This document shows positions 51,886 to 61,566 of a stretch of 64,000 nt of DNA, one piece after another. Origin of the DNA: Pedobacter suwonensis (lineage in GTDB: Bacteria > Bacteroidota > Bacteroidia > Sphingobacteriales > Sphingobacteriaceae). The stretch is taken from the NCBI RefSeq assembly GCF_900111825.1, contig NZ_FOJM01000005.1, positions 62,001-126,000 of the forward strand, written 5' to 3'. Positions within the stretch are counted from its first letter, which is position 1. Every line of letters begins with the position of its first letter. A program made the translations under genes and the position numbers. The notes under the pieces are model-generated. The model saw nothing but the letters and a program-made list of their open reading frames with translations. It searched no databases and was not told the origin of the DNA.

Positions 51886-53295
51886 ATGACCTTTAGCAGG
51901 ATTTTATCATTATCACTTATCGTTTCGGCTGTAATAGCGATGAACCCGGTCAGGGCACAGCAAAAATCTGCCAGCAAACCCCTGGCAGAGCTGCAACAAG
52001 ATTTCGTTGACCTCGGATTGGGCATGTTTATTCACTACGGTATGCCAACTTTTATGGATCAGGATTGGTCTGATCCGGATGCAGATCTTTCCCTGTTCCA
52101 ATCGCCAAAACTTGATGCCGATCAATGGGCTAAAGCTGCAAAATCTGCTAATATGACTTATGGTTGCCTTACCACCAAACACCACAGTGGTTTTCCGATC
52201 TGGAATACCAAAACAACGGCTTACAACGTCATGAATACACCATTAAAGCGCGATGTGGTAAAAGAATATGCAGATGCTTTCCGAAAAAATGGCTTAAAGG
52301 TAATGTTGTATTATTCTATACTGGATACCCACCATGGCATCCGCCCAAATCAGATTACACCCGAAAATGTGAAAATGATTAAAGATCAGATTACCGAACT
52401 ACTGACCAATTATGGTGAGATCACCGCCCTGATTATTGATGGATGGGATGCACCATGGTCAAGGATTTCTTATGATCAGGTACCTTTTGAAGATATTTAT
52501 TACCTGATTAAATCGTTACAGCCGAATTGCCTGGTCATGGATCTGAACGCGGCCAAATATCCTGCTCAAGCGCTATTTTATACCGATATCAAATCTTATG
52601 AACAGGGGGCAGGACAGTTTATTTCAAAAGAAAACAATAAACTTCCGGCGTTAGCCTGTCTTCCGCTGCAGGCCAACTGGTTCTGGAAAACATCTTTCCC
52701 TACCACTGCGGTAAAGAACGTACCCGAACTGGTGAACAAATTCATTATCCCGTATAACGGTGCATACTGCAATTTTATTCTGAATGTAGCACCTGGTAAA
52801 AATGGTTTAATAGATGATAATGCTTTAACTGCCTTGAAGGAAATGGGGCAACTCTATAAAAAACCTACTGGTATTCCACGTATTCCACCGCATGCTGCTC
52901 CGATTATCTCCAGTAATATGGCTAAACATATAAAAAGCAATAGCAGCTGGAGTGACGATATGAACATCATGGATTTTGCCAACGACGATAATTTTAGCTC
53001 TAGCTGGTCATCCAATTATACGGTTAAATCGCCTTGGTACGAGCTAAATTTTGAGAAGGCAGTGCCATGTAACATGGTGGTGCTTACCGCTGGAAATAAC
53101 CAAAAAGCATCCTATCATTTACAATACTATGCAAATGGTCGATGGAATGCACTAGCCGCAAATAATGAAGGAGAAAAAAAAGTTGCCATTTTCCGGTTCG
53201 AGCGGATCTGGTGCGAAAAAATCAAAGTTACCATTACCGATTTCGATAGTCCGCCTGCTATTGCTGAACTAGGCGTATTTAACGAAAGAAAATAA
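51886..53295 (+). CDS. Alpha-L-fucosidase, GH29, with C-terminal F5/8-type domain
   Basis: Secreted exo-hydrolase that releases L-fucose. Signal peptide MTFSRILSLSLIVSAVIA... to VRAQ. Catalytic domain: LGMFIHYGMPTF (family start), TTKHHSGFPIWNTKTT (His-His substrate site), MLYYSILDTHH, and LIIDGWDAPW with the nucleophile Asp. A C-terminal discoidin-like region (SSSWSSNYTVKSPWYELNF) may bind sugar. Length 469 aa. Its own terminator follows; the divergent two-component system may control it. A second GH29 is at 57391. Confidence 0.9.
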   Translation: MTFSRILSLSLIVSAVIAMNPVRAQQKSASKPLAELQQDFVDLGLGMFIHYGMPTFMDQDWSDPDADLSLFQSPKLDADQWAKAAKSANMTYGCLTTKHHSGFPIWNTKTTAYNVMNTPLKRDVVKEYADAFRKNGLKVMLYYSILDTHHGIRPNQITPENVKMIKDQITELLTNYGEITALIIDGWDAPWSRISYDQVPFEDIYYLIKSLQPNCLVMDLNAAKYPAQALFYTDIKSYEQGAGQFISKENNKLPALACLPLQANWFWKTSFPTTAVKNVPELVNKFIIPYNGAYCNFILNVAPGKNGLIDDNALTALKEMGQLYKKPTGIPRIPPHAAPIISSNMAKHIKSNSSWSDDMNIMDFANDDNFSSSWSSNYTVKSPWYELNFEKAVPCNMVVLTAGNNQKASYHLQYYANGRWNALAANNEGEKKVAIFRFERIWCEKIKVTITDFDSPPAIAELGVFNERK

Positions 53296-53300
53296 AATGT

Positions 53301-53336
53301 GCTTAGCCGGATTGGATGTGGTCCGGCTAGGCTTTT
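53301..53336 (+). terminator. Terminator after the first fucosidase
   Basis: GCTTAGCCGGA (53301-53311) pairs with TCCGGCTAGGC (53322-53332; one G-U), followed by TTTT. The converging sigma-factor gene ends at 53362. Confidence 0.85.
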
Positions 53337-53361
53337 AATACGCTAATGGACAATTTTGATA

Positions 53362-53871
53362 CTAAGCTATCCGATACTGTTTCAGGTAGGTTTTCAAGAT
53401 CTGTCTCGCCTGGTGGATATGGGTTTTTACTGTTCCTAAAGGAATACCCCGCTCTTCAGCAATTTCTTCATATTTATACCCCTCAAAATACCGCTGGAAC
53501 GGAATCCGGTACTGTTCAGGCAAACTCTTCAATGCTTTTTGGATATCATCCATCACAAACTTTCCTTCCGAAGAAATCTTGGTTGAACTTTTGAGTAGGT
53601 TAGGACTTGATAAATCTTCATCCCTACTAATTACTGAATGCCTTTTTTGAGCTTTACGGTAGTCGTTGATAAAGGTATTTCGCATAATTACATAAAGCCA
53701 GCCACGTAAATTGGTGCCTTTATCAAACTTTGCGCAAAATCGAATTCCTTTAATCAGTGTATCCTGCACCAGGTCTTTCGCATCATCTTCATCTTGGGTA
53801 AACCGCATCGCATGGGAGAGGAGGGCAATAGCATGCCCATCAGCCGCCCTGCTGAATTCATTTTGATTCAT
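53362..53871 (-). CDS. ECF sigma factor
   Basis: 169 aa ECF sigma factor. Region 2: RFTQDEDDAKDLVQDTLIKGIRF and NLRGWLYVIMRNTFINDYRKAQ; region 4: LPEQYRIPFQRYFEGYKYEEIAEERGIPLGTVKTHIHQARQIL (motif split). No FecR-like gene lies beside it, so it belongs to a stand-alone or general-stress class rather than to a SusCD locus. It is divergent from the PAS/GAF kinase gene at 54266 (394-bp gap); a shared signal is possible. Confidence 0.88.
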   Translation of the reverse strand: MNQNEFSRAADGHAIALLSHAMRFTQDEDDAKDLVQDTLIKGIRFCAKFDKGTNLRGWLYVIMRNTFINDYRKAQKRHSVISRDEDLSSPNLLKSSTKISSEGKFVMDDIQKALKSLPEQYRIPFQRYFEGYKYEEIAEERGIPLGTVKTHIHQARQILKTYLKQYRIA

Positions 53872-54265
53872 AGTTTTTCAATTAGGTAGATAGGTTATTA
53901 AAGAACAGGCTGAATTAAATTATGTTTTGATTAATCTTGAGCAGCATAATAAGCCATAGCATAATAACAGACCTGTTATAGATCTAAGCATCTGGTTTAG
54001 GTATGGCCAGGCGGCTTAATGGAACTTTTTTTGTAAAATAAAATGGCTAGCCATAATCATTCAGGTGAATTTAATTCTGTTAACATCTATGTGATTGTTA
54101 CATTTAAAAATAAATTTGAAGAACATAACAAAACTATTATTGTAGCATACAGGTTTTCTTAATTAAGGCTGCTTACAAACAAAAAATATTTAAGATGAAT
54201 GATTGTTTAAAAATATCTTCAATAAATTTGAAGGTTCTTTCAAATGGATTTAATTCCTAATCACT
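53872..54265. other. Divergent promoter gap between ECF sigma and PAS/GAF kinase
   Basis: No gene; AT-rich. Promoters for both neighbours must lie here but I see no unambiguous box. Confidence 0.4.
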
Positions 54266-56230
54266 ATGATAAAGTCAGCTCATCTGCCTGATCTCTTCGC
54301 GCTTCAATCCATTTTTGAAGGTATTCAGGATGCCATATATTGTCATGACCTCGAATTTAGAATAACCAATTGGAGCCCTGCGGCAGAACGGATGTTTGGC
54401 TATACCGCAACAGAGATATTAGGACAGTCTATTTTTCTGCTGATTCCGGATGACAGGCATGCAGAGAAGATAAAGCTGATGCAGGAAATTTTAAATGATA
54501 CACGTATCAGCCATTTCAGAACCGTCCGGCTTGACTGTTCGGGTAAGAAAATACCTGTTTCCTTAAGCTTTTCGCCGATCAAAAATCAGGATGGGAAAAT
54601 TATTGGTACGTCGCAAATTGCACACGATATCTCCTTCGAACACCAGGCAGAAGAAAAACAATCCATGCTTGCTGCCATTATAGAAAGTTCTGAAGATGCC
54701 ATTATCAGTAAAACGCTTGATGGGATCATTACAACCTGGAATAAGGGAGCAGAGCATATTTTTGGCTACACTGAAGAAGAAGCCGTTGGGCAACCGATCA
54801 GCATACTTCTCCCTGCCGACCGCTTGAGCGAAGAAGAAGCCATCATTGCAAGCCTGCGGCGGGGTGAGCGGGTAGGCCATATACAGACCATCAGAAAAAC
54901 AAAAGATGGACGCTTATTAAATATTTCACTCGCAGTATCTCCTATCAAAAACCGCGATGGCGTGGTTATTGGGGCGTCGAAGGTTGCCCGTAATATTACT
55001 TCTCAAAAGGAATCTGAAAGGTTAATTGCCAAGCACATAGAGCGTCTGGAGCTGTTGAATGTAGTGGGCAGGAGCATCAATGGATCTTTGGATCTTCAGC
55101 AGATATTACAGCAGGTAACTGATTCGACAACAAAACTTACAGGTGCAGCCTTTGGGGCATTTTTTTATAATCAGGTTAACCAGAAAGACGAATCTTATTG
55201 GTTATATACGCTATCGGGTGTTCCTAAAGAGGCTTTTGCTAACTTTCCGATGCCACGTAACACCACTTTATTTCATCCGACCTTTAGCGGTGCGGGCGTA
55301 GTACGATCAGATGATGTTACCCTGGATTCCCACTACGGCAAAAACGGACCTTTTTTTGGAAAACCATCAGGTCATTTACCAGTGGTGAGTTATCTGGCTG
55401 TTCCGGTTAAAACCAAATCAGGCGAAGTCATTGGCGGGTTGTTTTTCGGTCATCAAGATAAGGCCGTTTTTAAAGAAGAACATGAGGAACTGGTGTTAAC
55501 AGTAGCTTCACAAGCGGCTATTGCCATAGAAAATTCCAGGCTTTTTAAAGAGGTACAGGAACTAAGTGCCAAAAAAGACGAATTTATTGCAATGGCTTCC
55601 CATGAATTAAAAACACCAATGACCTCTCTTTTCGGCTTTTTGCAGCTGGCCAACCGTCATGTAGTGGAAGGTGTTTCGAAAAATCTGATTGAAAAGTCGA
55701 TCAAACAATTGCAGAAAATGATCGTTTTGGTTACCGATCTTTTTGACGTTTCCAAGATCCAGGCCGGAAAATTACAATTGAACATGGAATGTCTCAATCT
55801 GGGCCTACTGGTTCAGGAAATAAAAGAATCTTTTTTACAAGCCCATCCCGACCATAACTTAACTATCGAAATGCCCGAAGAAAGTTTTGTTCATGCTGAT
55901 CGCATGCGTCTTGAACAGGTACTTACCAATTTATTGAACAATGCAGTTAAATACGCACCTGAACAAAAAACAATTGAATTAAAGGTGCTGCATGTGGATA
56001 AAGTGGTACATACATCGGTTAAAGATTTTGGTCCGGGGATTAGCGAAGAAAACCAACGGCACATATTTGGCCAGTTTTATCAGGCTAAGGAAAATAGAGA
56101 TAGCTCATCAGGGCTGGGCTTAGGGCTTTTTATATCAAAAGATATTATTGAAAGGCATGGTGGCCAAATCTGGGTAGAAAGCAAGCCTGGTAACGGCGCT
56201 ACCTTTAATTTTTCTTTGCCATTGGCATAA
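54266..56230 (+). CDS. PAS-PAS-GAF hybrid-input histidine kinase
   Basis: 654 aa soluble kinase without membrane helices. Two PAS domains (residues about 10-125 and 130-250; each has the GIITTWNKGAEHIFGYTEEEAVGQ-like repeat), one GAF domain (about 265-415), the phospho-acceptor helix FIAMASHELKTPMTSLFGF, N-box LEQVLTNLLNNAVKY, and G2 SSGLGLGLFISKDII. Probably senses redox, light or a small ligand through PAS/GAF. No response regulator adjoins it; the ECF gene opposite may belong to the same circuit. Confidence 0.9.
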   Translation: MIKSAHLPDLFALQSIFEGIQDAIYCHDLEFRITNWSPAAERMFGYTATEILGQSIFLLIPDDRHAEKIKLMQEILNDTRISHFRTVRLDCSGKKIPVSLSFSPIKNQDGKIIGTSQIAHDISFEHQAEEKQSMLAAIIESSEDAIISKTLDGIITTWNKGAEHIFGYTEEEAVGQPISILLPADRLSEEEAIIASLRRGERVGHIQTIRKTKDGRLLNISLAVSPIKNRDGVVIGASKVARNITSQKESERLIAKHIERLELLNVVGRSINGSLDLQQILQQVTDSTTKLTGAAFGAFFYNQVNQKDESYWLYTLSGVPKEAFANFPMPRNTTLFHPTFSGAGVVRSDDVTLDSHYGKNGPFFGKPSGHLPVVSYLAVPVKTKSGEVIGGLFFGHQDKAVFKEEHEELVLTVASQAAIAIENSRLFKEVQELSAKKDEFIAMASHELKTPMTSLFGFLQLANRHVVEGVSKNLIEKSIKQLQKMIVLVTDLFDVSKIQAGKLQLNMECLNLGLLVQEIKESFLQAHPDHNLTIEMPEESFVHADRMRLEQVLTNLLNNAVKYAPEQKTIELKVLHVDKVVHTSVKDFGPGISEENQRHIFGQFYQAKENRDSSSGLGLGLFISKDIIERHGGQIWVESKPGNGATFNFSLPLA

Positions 56231-56392
56231 AAATTCAGGCTTGCAGCAGCTGTCCATGGGATTTACTGGATAAAAAATGAGATGGCAATAGAAACGCTAA
56301 ACCAACATCACGGCGGCAAACCATATAGGTAAATACCTTTTGATAGGCACCCCTGCCGTTGATCAGGTTTTTAACTCTTGATTGTTGAAATG

Positions 56393-57280
56393 TTACAAAG
56401 TAAACCCTACCGTATAAACCTGTTTCTTATAGGTACTGGGCGACATGCCCGTAAGTTTTTTAAAAGATTTTGAAAAGTAGGAGAGGTTGTCAAAACCGGT
56501 TTGTGTTGCAATTTCTGAATAGGCAAGCCGGCTGGTAGCCAATAAATACTGCGCACGTTCGATCCTTTTTTCAAGAATATAACTAACAGGGCGTTGCCCG
56601 GTAAAAGTTTTGAATAAACGGGAGAAGTAATCGGGATGCTGATTAATACGTGAAGCTAAACTGGTGACAGATAGTTCCTGGTGCAGATTGACGAGTATGT
56701 AACCCACTGTTTCCACGATCTTCGCGGGCGCATGCCGTTCTTCCGGTTTGCGTTGTAATTGTGGTTGGAGCAAGCGTCCCATCAACTGAAGCAGTATCCC
56801 CTGGGTTTCCAGGTAGCTGGCTAAACCCTGCATGTTGTTCAGCTCCTGATATTCTTTATAGTAAATATTTTTCTCATAAATTTTCGGATCATCAGACCGG
56901 TTAATGCCACGGCCCGGATTTATTTCGAGCAATCGTTTAAAAAGGTCAATATCCATCTGCTTTGCCTTCACTTTCGAAGCATTACGGCTTCGTGCAAAAA
57001 GAGAACTCCCATCTACAGACTCTTCAAAAAACTGCACAAAATACTGGCTTAAATATCCGTCGCAATGTAAATTACAAAGGGTAAAACTGGGTATAATATA
57101 CAGGTATCCAGGTTCAAGTTTTAAAGAACCCGACTGGCCGGATATCTCACCGCTTCCTTCGTCTATATAATAAATCCGGAAATAAGGACTGATGACGTTT
57201 AGGTAATTCCATTTTTCCGATAATTTCACATAATCTACATTGAGTAGTGAAAAGGTATTCTGCAGTACTCGCTTAATCAT
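56393..57280 (-). CDS. AraC-family regulator of the fucose operon
   Basis: 295 aa. An N-terminal cupin-like sensing domain (FRIYYIDEGSGEISGQSGSL) and a C-terminal AraC double helix-turn-helix: ELSVTSLASRINQHPDYFSRLFKTF and EIATQTGFDNLSYFSKSFKKLTGMSP. It is divergent from the fucosidase-permease-dehydrogenase operon at 57391 with a 110-bp gap that holds three AATAG half-sites, so it most likely activates that operon in the presence of fucose or a fucoside. Confidence 0.88.
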   Translation of the reverse strand: MIKRVLQNTFSLLNVDYVKLSEKWNYLNVISPYFRIYYIDEGSGEISGQSGSLKLEPGYLYIIPSFTLCNLHCDGYLSQYFVQFFEESVDGSSLFARSRNASKVKAKQMDIDLFKRLLEINPGRGINRSDDPKIYEKNIYYKEYQELNNMQGLASYLETQGILLQLMGRLLQPQLQRKPEERHAPAKIVETVGYILVNLHQELSVTSLASRINQHPDYFSRLFKTFTGQRPVSYILEKRIERAQYLLATSRLAYSEIATQTGFDNLSYFSKSFKKLTGMSPSTYKKQVYTVGFTL

Positions 57281-57302
57281 TTTTAAATGTCGGATTTTTA
57301 CA

Positions 57303-57362
57303 ATAAATAGTCTAATTTATTTAAAAATAGACCGGATAACATGTTTATTTTTGAAAATAGTA
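57303..57362. promoter_or_regulatory. AraC-type half-sites and -7 box of the fucose operon
   Basis: AATAG occurs at 57306, 57326 and 57356; the first two are in AAATAGTC and AAATAGAC, 20 bp apart, as tandem sites of AraC proteins usually are. TATTTTTG (57346-57353) is a -7 box with no good -33, consistent with an activated promoter. Confidence 0.45.
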
Positions 57363-57390
57363 ACCAGATATAAAAATCGTTATTACACAA

Positions 57391-58908
57391 ATGAGAAAAA
57401 AAATATCCATAGGCATTATTGCAATTTCCATGTTGCTAAATGCACAGGCTCAGCAAAAAAACACCAGCCCTGAGCAGGGTAAATTCAAACCTACAGACGA
57501 ATCTTTAAAGCAGTATCAATACCCCGAGTGGTTCCGTGATGCTAAATTTGGTATCTGGTCGCACTGGGGGCCTCAGGCAGTTCCCCGTCAGGGCGATTGG
57601 TATGCCCGGGGCATGTATCTGCAAGGCAATGATCAGAACAAATATCATGTAGCACATTACGGACCACCATCTAAATTTGGTTATAAAGATATTATTCCAC
57701 TCTGGAAGGCAGAAAAATGGAACCCTGAACAATTGATGGCCCTTTATAAAAAAGCGGGGGCAAAATATTTTGTGAGTATGGGTTCACACCACGATATGTT
57801 TTTCTTGTGGAACTCGAAAATCCATAGATGGAATTCTGTAAAAATGGGGCCTAAAAAGGATGTAGTTGGCCTTTGGCAAAAAGCAGCAAAAAAAGAAGGC
57901 CTCCGTTTTGGGATTTCTGAACACCTGGCTGCAAGTTTCAACTGGTTCCAACCCAGCCATGGAGCCGATAAAACCGGACCGTTTGCCGGGGTTCCGTATG
58001 ATGGACATGATCCACAATATTCAGATCTGTACCATTTGCCAGCTGATTCAAGCAACATTAAAGAATGGCTGACCAATAATCCGGCATGGCATAAAAAATG
58101 GTTAACCTACGTAACCGAACTGATTGATAATTATCATCCCGATCTGCTTTATTCTGATAGCAAAGTGCCTTTTGAAGAATATGGCCGTAAAATGGTGGCG
58201 CATTACTACAACCAGGACCTGGCTAAAAACAAAGGTAAACTTGAAGCGGTTTATACCCCTAAAGAACCTTCTGAAGGTAAATGGGCGCAGGATGTGGAGC
58301 GTGGTGTGCTCGATTCGATCAGTCCTTTCCCGTGGCAAACCGATACTTCAATTGGCGATTGGTATTACCGGACAGGCCAACGTTACAAAAGTACAAATGA
58401 AATTGCCCAGCTATTGATTGATGTGGTTAGTAAAAACGGAAACCTGCTGATTAATGTGGTGCAAACCCCTGAGGGCGATTTAGAGCCTGATGTAATTAAA
58501 ATTGTAACGGAGTTAGGCGAATGGACCAAAACTTATGGAGAAGGAATTTACGCCACAAGGCCCTGGAAAGTGTATGGAGAGGGACCATCTACTATCAAAT
58601 CGAACCAGAAAAAAGGAGATTTTGGCGGATTGGCCGATACACGTGATTACCAAGCTACGGATATCCGATATACCACAAAAGGGGGTAACCTTTTTGCGTT
58701 TTGCATGAGCATGCCTGAAAAAGAGATCAAAATGGAATTATTAGGAAAAAATTCTAAATATCTTGAAAAACCGATTCATTCGGTTACCCTTCTGGGCAGT
58801 AAGGAAAAACTAGACTGGACACAAACCGACGATGCACTGCTGATCAAAAAGCCTAAGAATTACCCTGCCTGGGCGGTTACAGGATTTAAAATAGAATTTA
58901 AAAAATAA
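57391..58908 (+). CDS. Alpha-L-fucosidase, GH29
   Basis: Second secreted fucosidase, 505 aa. Signal peptide MRKKISIGIIAISMLLNAQA. Catalytic domain: KFGIWSHWGPQAVPRQGDW, YFVSMGSHHDMFFLWNSKI (His-His), RFGISEHLAASFNW, and LLYSDSKVPFEEYG with the nucleophile Asp. No clear lectin domain after the barrel. It heads the operon with FucP-type permease, mutarotase and oxidoreductases, so the released fucose is taken up and oxidised. It differs from the 51886 enzyme, suggesting different linkages. Confidence 0.92.
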   Translation: MRKKISIGIIAISMLLNAQAQQKNTSPEQGKFKPTDESLKQYQYPEWFRDAKFGIWSHWGPQAVPRQGDWYARGMYLQGNDQNKYHVAHYGPPSKFGYKDIIPLWKAEKWNPEQLMALYKKAGAKYFVSMGSHHDMFFLWNSKIHRWNSVKMGPKKDVVGLWQKAAKKEGLRFGISEHLAASFNWFQPSHGADKTGPFAGVPYDGHDPQYSDLYHLPADSSNIKEWLTNNPAWHKKWLTYVTELIDNYHPDLLYSDSKVPFEEYGRKMVAHYYNQDLAKNKGKLEAVYTPKEPSEGKWAQDVERGVLDSISPFPWQTDTSIGDWYYRTGQRYKSTNEIAQLLIDVVSKNGNLLINVVQTPEGDLEPDVIKIVTELGEWTKTYGEGIYATRPWKVYGEGPSTIKSNQKKGDFGGLADTRDYQATDIRYTTKGGNLFAFCMSMPEKEIKMELLGKNSKYLEKPIHSVTLLGSKEKLDWTQTDDALLIKKPKNYPAWAVTGFKIEFKK

Positions 58909-58929
58909 AAATGTACTCAATCTTCTTTG

Positions 58930-60198
58930 ATGGAAAATAAGCGCTCCACGCTGGCGGTAATATTAATTACCTCACTGTTTTTTTTATGGGGATTTGCCCA
59001 TAATCTTGACCCTATATTAATTCCGCATTTAAAACGTTCATTTACGCTCACTACGGTACAGGCTACGCTTGTAGACTCGGCGGTTTTTATCGCCTATTTT
59101 GTAATGGCGTTGCCGGCAGGTATCATCATGAAAAAATACGGCTATAAAAGTGGGATAATCATTGGCCTTTTGATATTTTCAGTAGGCTGTTATTTGTTTT
59201 TGCCTGCGGCCCAGGTACAATCCTACAATTTCTTCCTGGCTGCACTTTTTATTATTGCATGCGGACTCACTATTCTGGAAACAGCAGCAAACCCCTATAT
59301 TACCTTGGTTGGAAAACCGGAAACCTCTACTTTCAGACTAAATCTTGCCCAGTCTTTTAACGGGCTTGCGGCTTCACTTGCACCAATCATTGGCGGTAAA
59401 CTGATCTTGGTAGAGGGCGTATCAGATAGCGCGCTTGCAAAAATGGATCTGGCTACTCAAAAATCGGTACTGGCATCAGAAGCTACCTCTGTACAGGGAC
59501 CATATTTTGTGTTAGGGACCATATTGGTTATATTGGCTGCTGTATTTTATTTTATCAAATTACCCGATATCAGAACAAATAATGAAGGGACGGCTAAACA
59601 AAGTTTTTGGCAGGTTTTTAAACATAAACATTTATCGTGGGCAATAGCTGCACAGTTTTTTTATGTTGGCGCACAGGTATCTGTATTTAGCTTGTTTATT
59701 CTTTATGCAACTAAATCAGCGGGTATTACAGATAAAGAGGCAACTTATTACTTAGGTGTTTGTGGTTTTGCATTTCTGATCGGACGTTTTTTTACTACTT
59801 TCCTGATGCGCTTTTTTAAGGCCCAATATTTATTGGTTACCTATGCCTTTATCAGTGCATTGCTTTGCTTTGTTGCCATCATGGCTTCTGGCATCACAAC
59901 GGTGTATGCCGTTATTGGCATTTGTTTTTTTATGTCGGTGATGTTTCCTACTATTTTCTCTCTGGGCATTAAAGACCTTAAAGAGGATACCGAACTGGGA
60001 AGTAGTTTAATTATCATGTCAATTGTTGGTGGCGCAATATTACCACGTTTTTTTGGATATTTGAGTGACGGAACGGGAAATATCCAGAATGGATATTACG
60101 TGCCCCTGGTTTGTTTTGTTGTGATTATGCTATTTGGCTTAATGGGGCAAAAAACAACAAGAAAAGACATCATTAATCAACCGAATGAAATTTTATAA
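58930..60198 (+). CDS. fucP: L-fucose:H+ symporter, FucP-type MFS transporter
   Basis: 422 aa major-facilitator protein with about twelve membrane segments. The first helix (SLFFLWGFAHNLDPILIPHLK) with Asn-Leu-Asp, and the ETAANPYITLVG loop match the FucP subgroup. ATG 58930 is chosen; the TTG one codon upstream is less likely. It follows the fucosidase by 21 bp and precedes the mutarotase by 6 bp. It moves fucose (or a close sugar) into the cytoplasm. Confidence 0.88.
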   Translation: MENKRSTLAVILITSLFFLWGFAHNLDPILIPHLKRSFTLTTVQATLVDSAVFIAYFVMALPAGIIMKKYGYKSGIIIGLLIFSVGCYLFLPAAQVQSYNFFLAALFIIACGLTILETAANPYITLVGKPETSTFRLNLAQSFNGLAASLAPIIGGKLILVEGVSDSALAKMDLATQKSVLASEATSVQGPYFVLGTILVILAAVFYFIKLPDIRTNNEGTAKQSFWQVFKHKHLSWAIAAQFFYVGAQVSVFSLFILYATKSAGITDKEATYYLGVCGFAFLIGRFFTTFLMRFFKAQYLLVTYAFISALLCFVAIMASGITTVYAVIGICFFMSVMFPTIFSLGIKDLKEDTELGSSLIIMSIVGGAILPRFFGYLSDGTGNIQNGYYVPLVCFVVIMLFGLMGQKTTRKDIINQPNEIL

Positions 60199-60204
60199 TT
60201 AAAA

Positions 60205-60540
60205 ATGAAAAGATACTGTTTAGCCCTCGATCTGGTAGACGATGAAAAACTGATCGCAGAATATGAAGCGTACCATGTTAATGGATGGCCTGAAATTAAA
60301 CGTAGCATTATCGACTCGGGCATACTGGATATGCAAATTTACCGTGTTTCCAACCGCCTGTTTATGATTATGGAAACAGAAAACGATTTTAGCTTCGACA
60401 AAAAGGCACTGATGGATGCCTCCAACCCGAAGGTAGAGGAATGGGAAAAGCTGATGTGGAAATACCAACAGGCATTGCCATTTGCAAAGCCCGGAGAAAA
60501 GTGGGTACTAATGAAAAATATATTTCAGTTAAATGCTTAA
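60205..60540 (+). CDS. L-rhamnose/L-fucose mutarotase-like protein (DUF718)
   Basis: 111 aa dimeric alpha-beta barrel of the RhaM/FucU-like group: RYCLALDLVDDEKLIAEYEAYH with the conserved His, WPEIKRSI, YRVSNRLFMIMETE, and the end WVLMKNIFQL. It interconverts alpha and beta anomers so that the dehydrogenase gets the right form. It overlaps the next gene by 8 bp (60533-60540), showing coupling. Rhamnose and fucose mutarotases are hard to tell apart by sequence alone; the operon favours fucose. Confidence 0.88.
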   Translation: MKRYCLALDLVDDEKLIAEYEAYHVNGWPEIKRSIIDSGILDMQIYRVSNRLFMIMETENDFSFDKKALMDASNPKVEEWEKLMWKYQQALPFAKPGEKWVLMKNIFQLNA

Positions 60541-61561
60541 CGAAAATAAACAACAAGAGCCGGTACTAAATTTGCCTCCGGTTGTTTTCGGAACCAGTAG
60601 TTTGGGAAATCTTTATCTGGCAATAGATTATAATGTTAAACGGGAAGTTGTAAAAGCCTGTGTAGACTCATCAAAACCGGTTGCCTTTTTTGATACGGCA
60701 GGTAAATATGGTGCAGGTCTCGCATTAGAATCGCTGGGAAAATGCTTGGCGGATTTGAAGGTAGATCCTCAACAGGTAGTCATTAGCAATAAGCTGGGCT
60801 GGTACAGAACACCTCTTTTAACTCCTGAACCTACATTTGAGCCCGGTATCTGGAAGGATATTGAACATGATGCGGTGCAGATGATCAGTTATGATGGGAT
60901 ATTAAAGTGTTTTGAGCAAGGTAACGAGCTTCTGGGCCATTACAAGGCACAGATGGTGTCGGTACACGATCCCGACGAATATCTTATTGCAAGCGAAGGT
61001 GAGGAAGATTATAAAGAACGTTATCAACAAATTCTTGATGCTTACATGGCTTTGGCCGAACTAAAATCTGCCGGCTTAGTTTCTTCCATCGGGGTAGGTG
61101 CAAAAGATTGGAAAATTATTCAGGCTATCGCGGCAGATGTTGATCTTGACTGGGTGATGATTGCCAACAGCTTAACCATCAAATCGCATCCCCCTGATTT
61201 GATCGCATTTATAAAAGAGCTAGACCAGAAAAATATTAAAGTAATTAACTCGGCCATATTTAATGGCGGCTTTTTAACCGGCGGAGATTTTTATAATTAC
61301 CAGCCGGTTGATGGGAATAGTTTGACGGGGAAAGCGCTTTTGGAATGGAGAGATAAGTTTTATCAGGTTTGTAAAACGTTTGAGGTACTTCCTGCTGAGG
61401 CCTGTTTTAGTTTTTCTGCAGGTTTTCCCGGCGTAAAAAGCATTGCTTTAAATACCACACGGCCTGAAAAGGTGGCTGTTAATGCTGCGCTGGCCCAAAA
61501 AGAAATTCCTGCCGGGTTTTGGCAGGAAATGAAAACACAGGGATTAATTGAATTTTTATAA
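60533..61561 (+). CDS. Aldo/keto reductase, probable L-fucose dehydrogenase
   Basis: 342 aa (alpha/beta)8 oxidoreductase of the L-fucose/D-arabinose dehydrogenase group. Seen: FGTSSLGNLYLAI, FFDTAGKYGAGLALESLG with catalytic Asp and Tyr, SNKLGW with the catalytic Lys, and VHDPDEY with the His. In the non-phosphorylating route it oxidises L-fucose to L-fucono-lactone with NAD(P)+. It overlaps the mutarotase gene and is 5 bp before the alcohol dehydrogenase gene. Confidence 0.85.
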   Translation: MLNENKQQEPVLNLPPVVFGTSSLGNLYLAIDYNVKREVVKACVDSSKPVAFFDTAGKYGAGLALESLGKCLADLKVDPQQVVISNKLGWYRTPLLTPEPTFEPGIWKDIEHDAVQMISYDGILKCFEQGNELLGHYKAQMVSVHDPDEYLIASEGEEDYKERYQQILDAYMALAELKSAGLVSSIGVGAKDWKIIQAIAADVDLDWVMIANSLTIKSHPPDLIAFIKELDQKNIKVINSAIFNGGFLTGGDFYNYQPVDGNSLTGKALLEWRDKFYQVCKTFEVLPAEACFSFSAGFPGVKSIALNTTRPEKVAVNAALAQKEIPAGFWQEMKTQGLIEFL

Positions 61562-61566
61562 TAAGG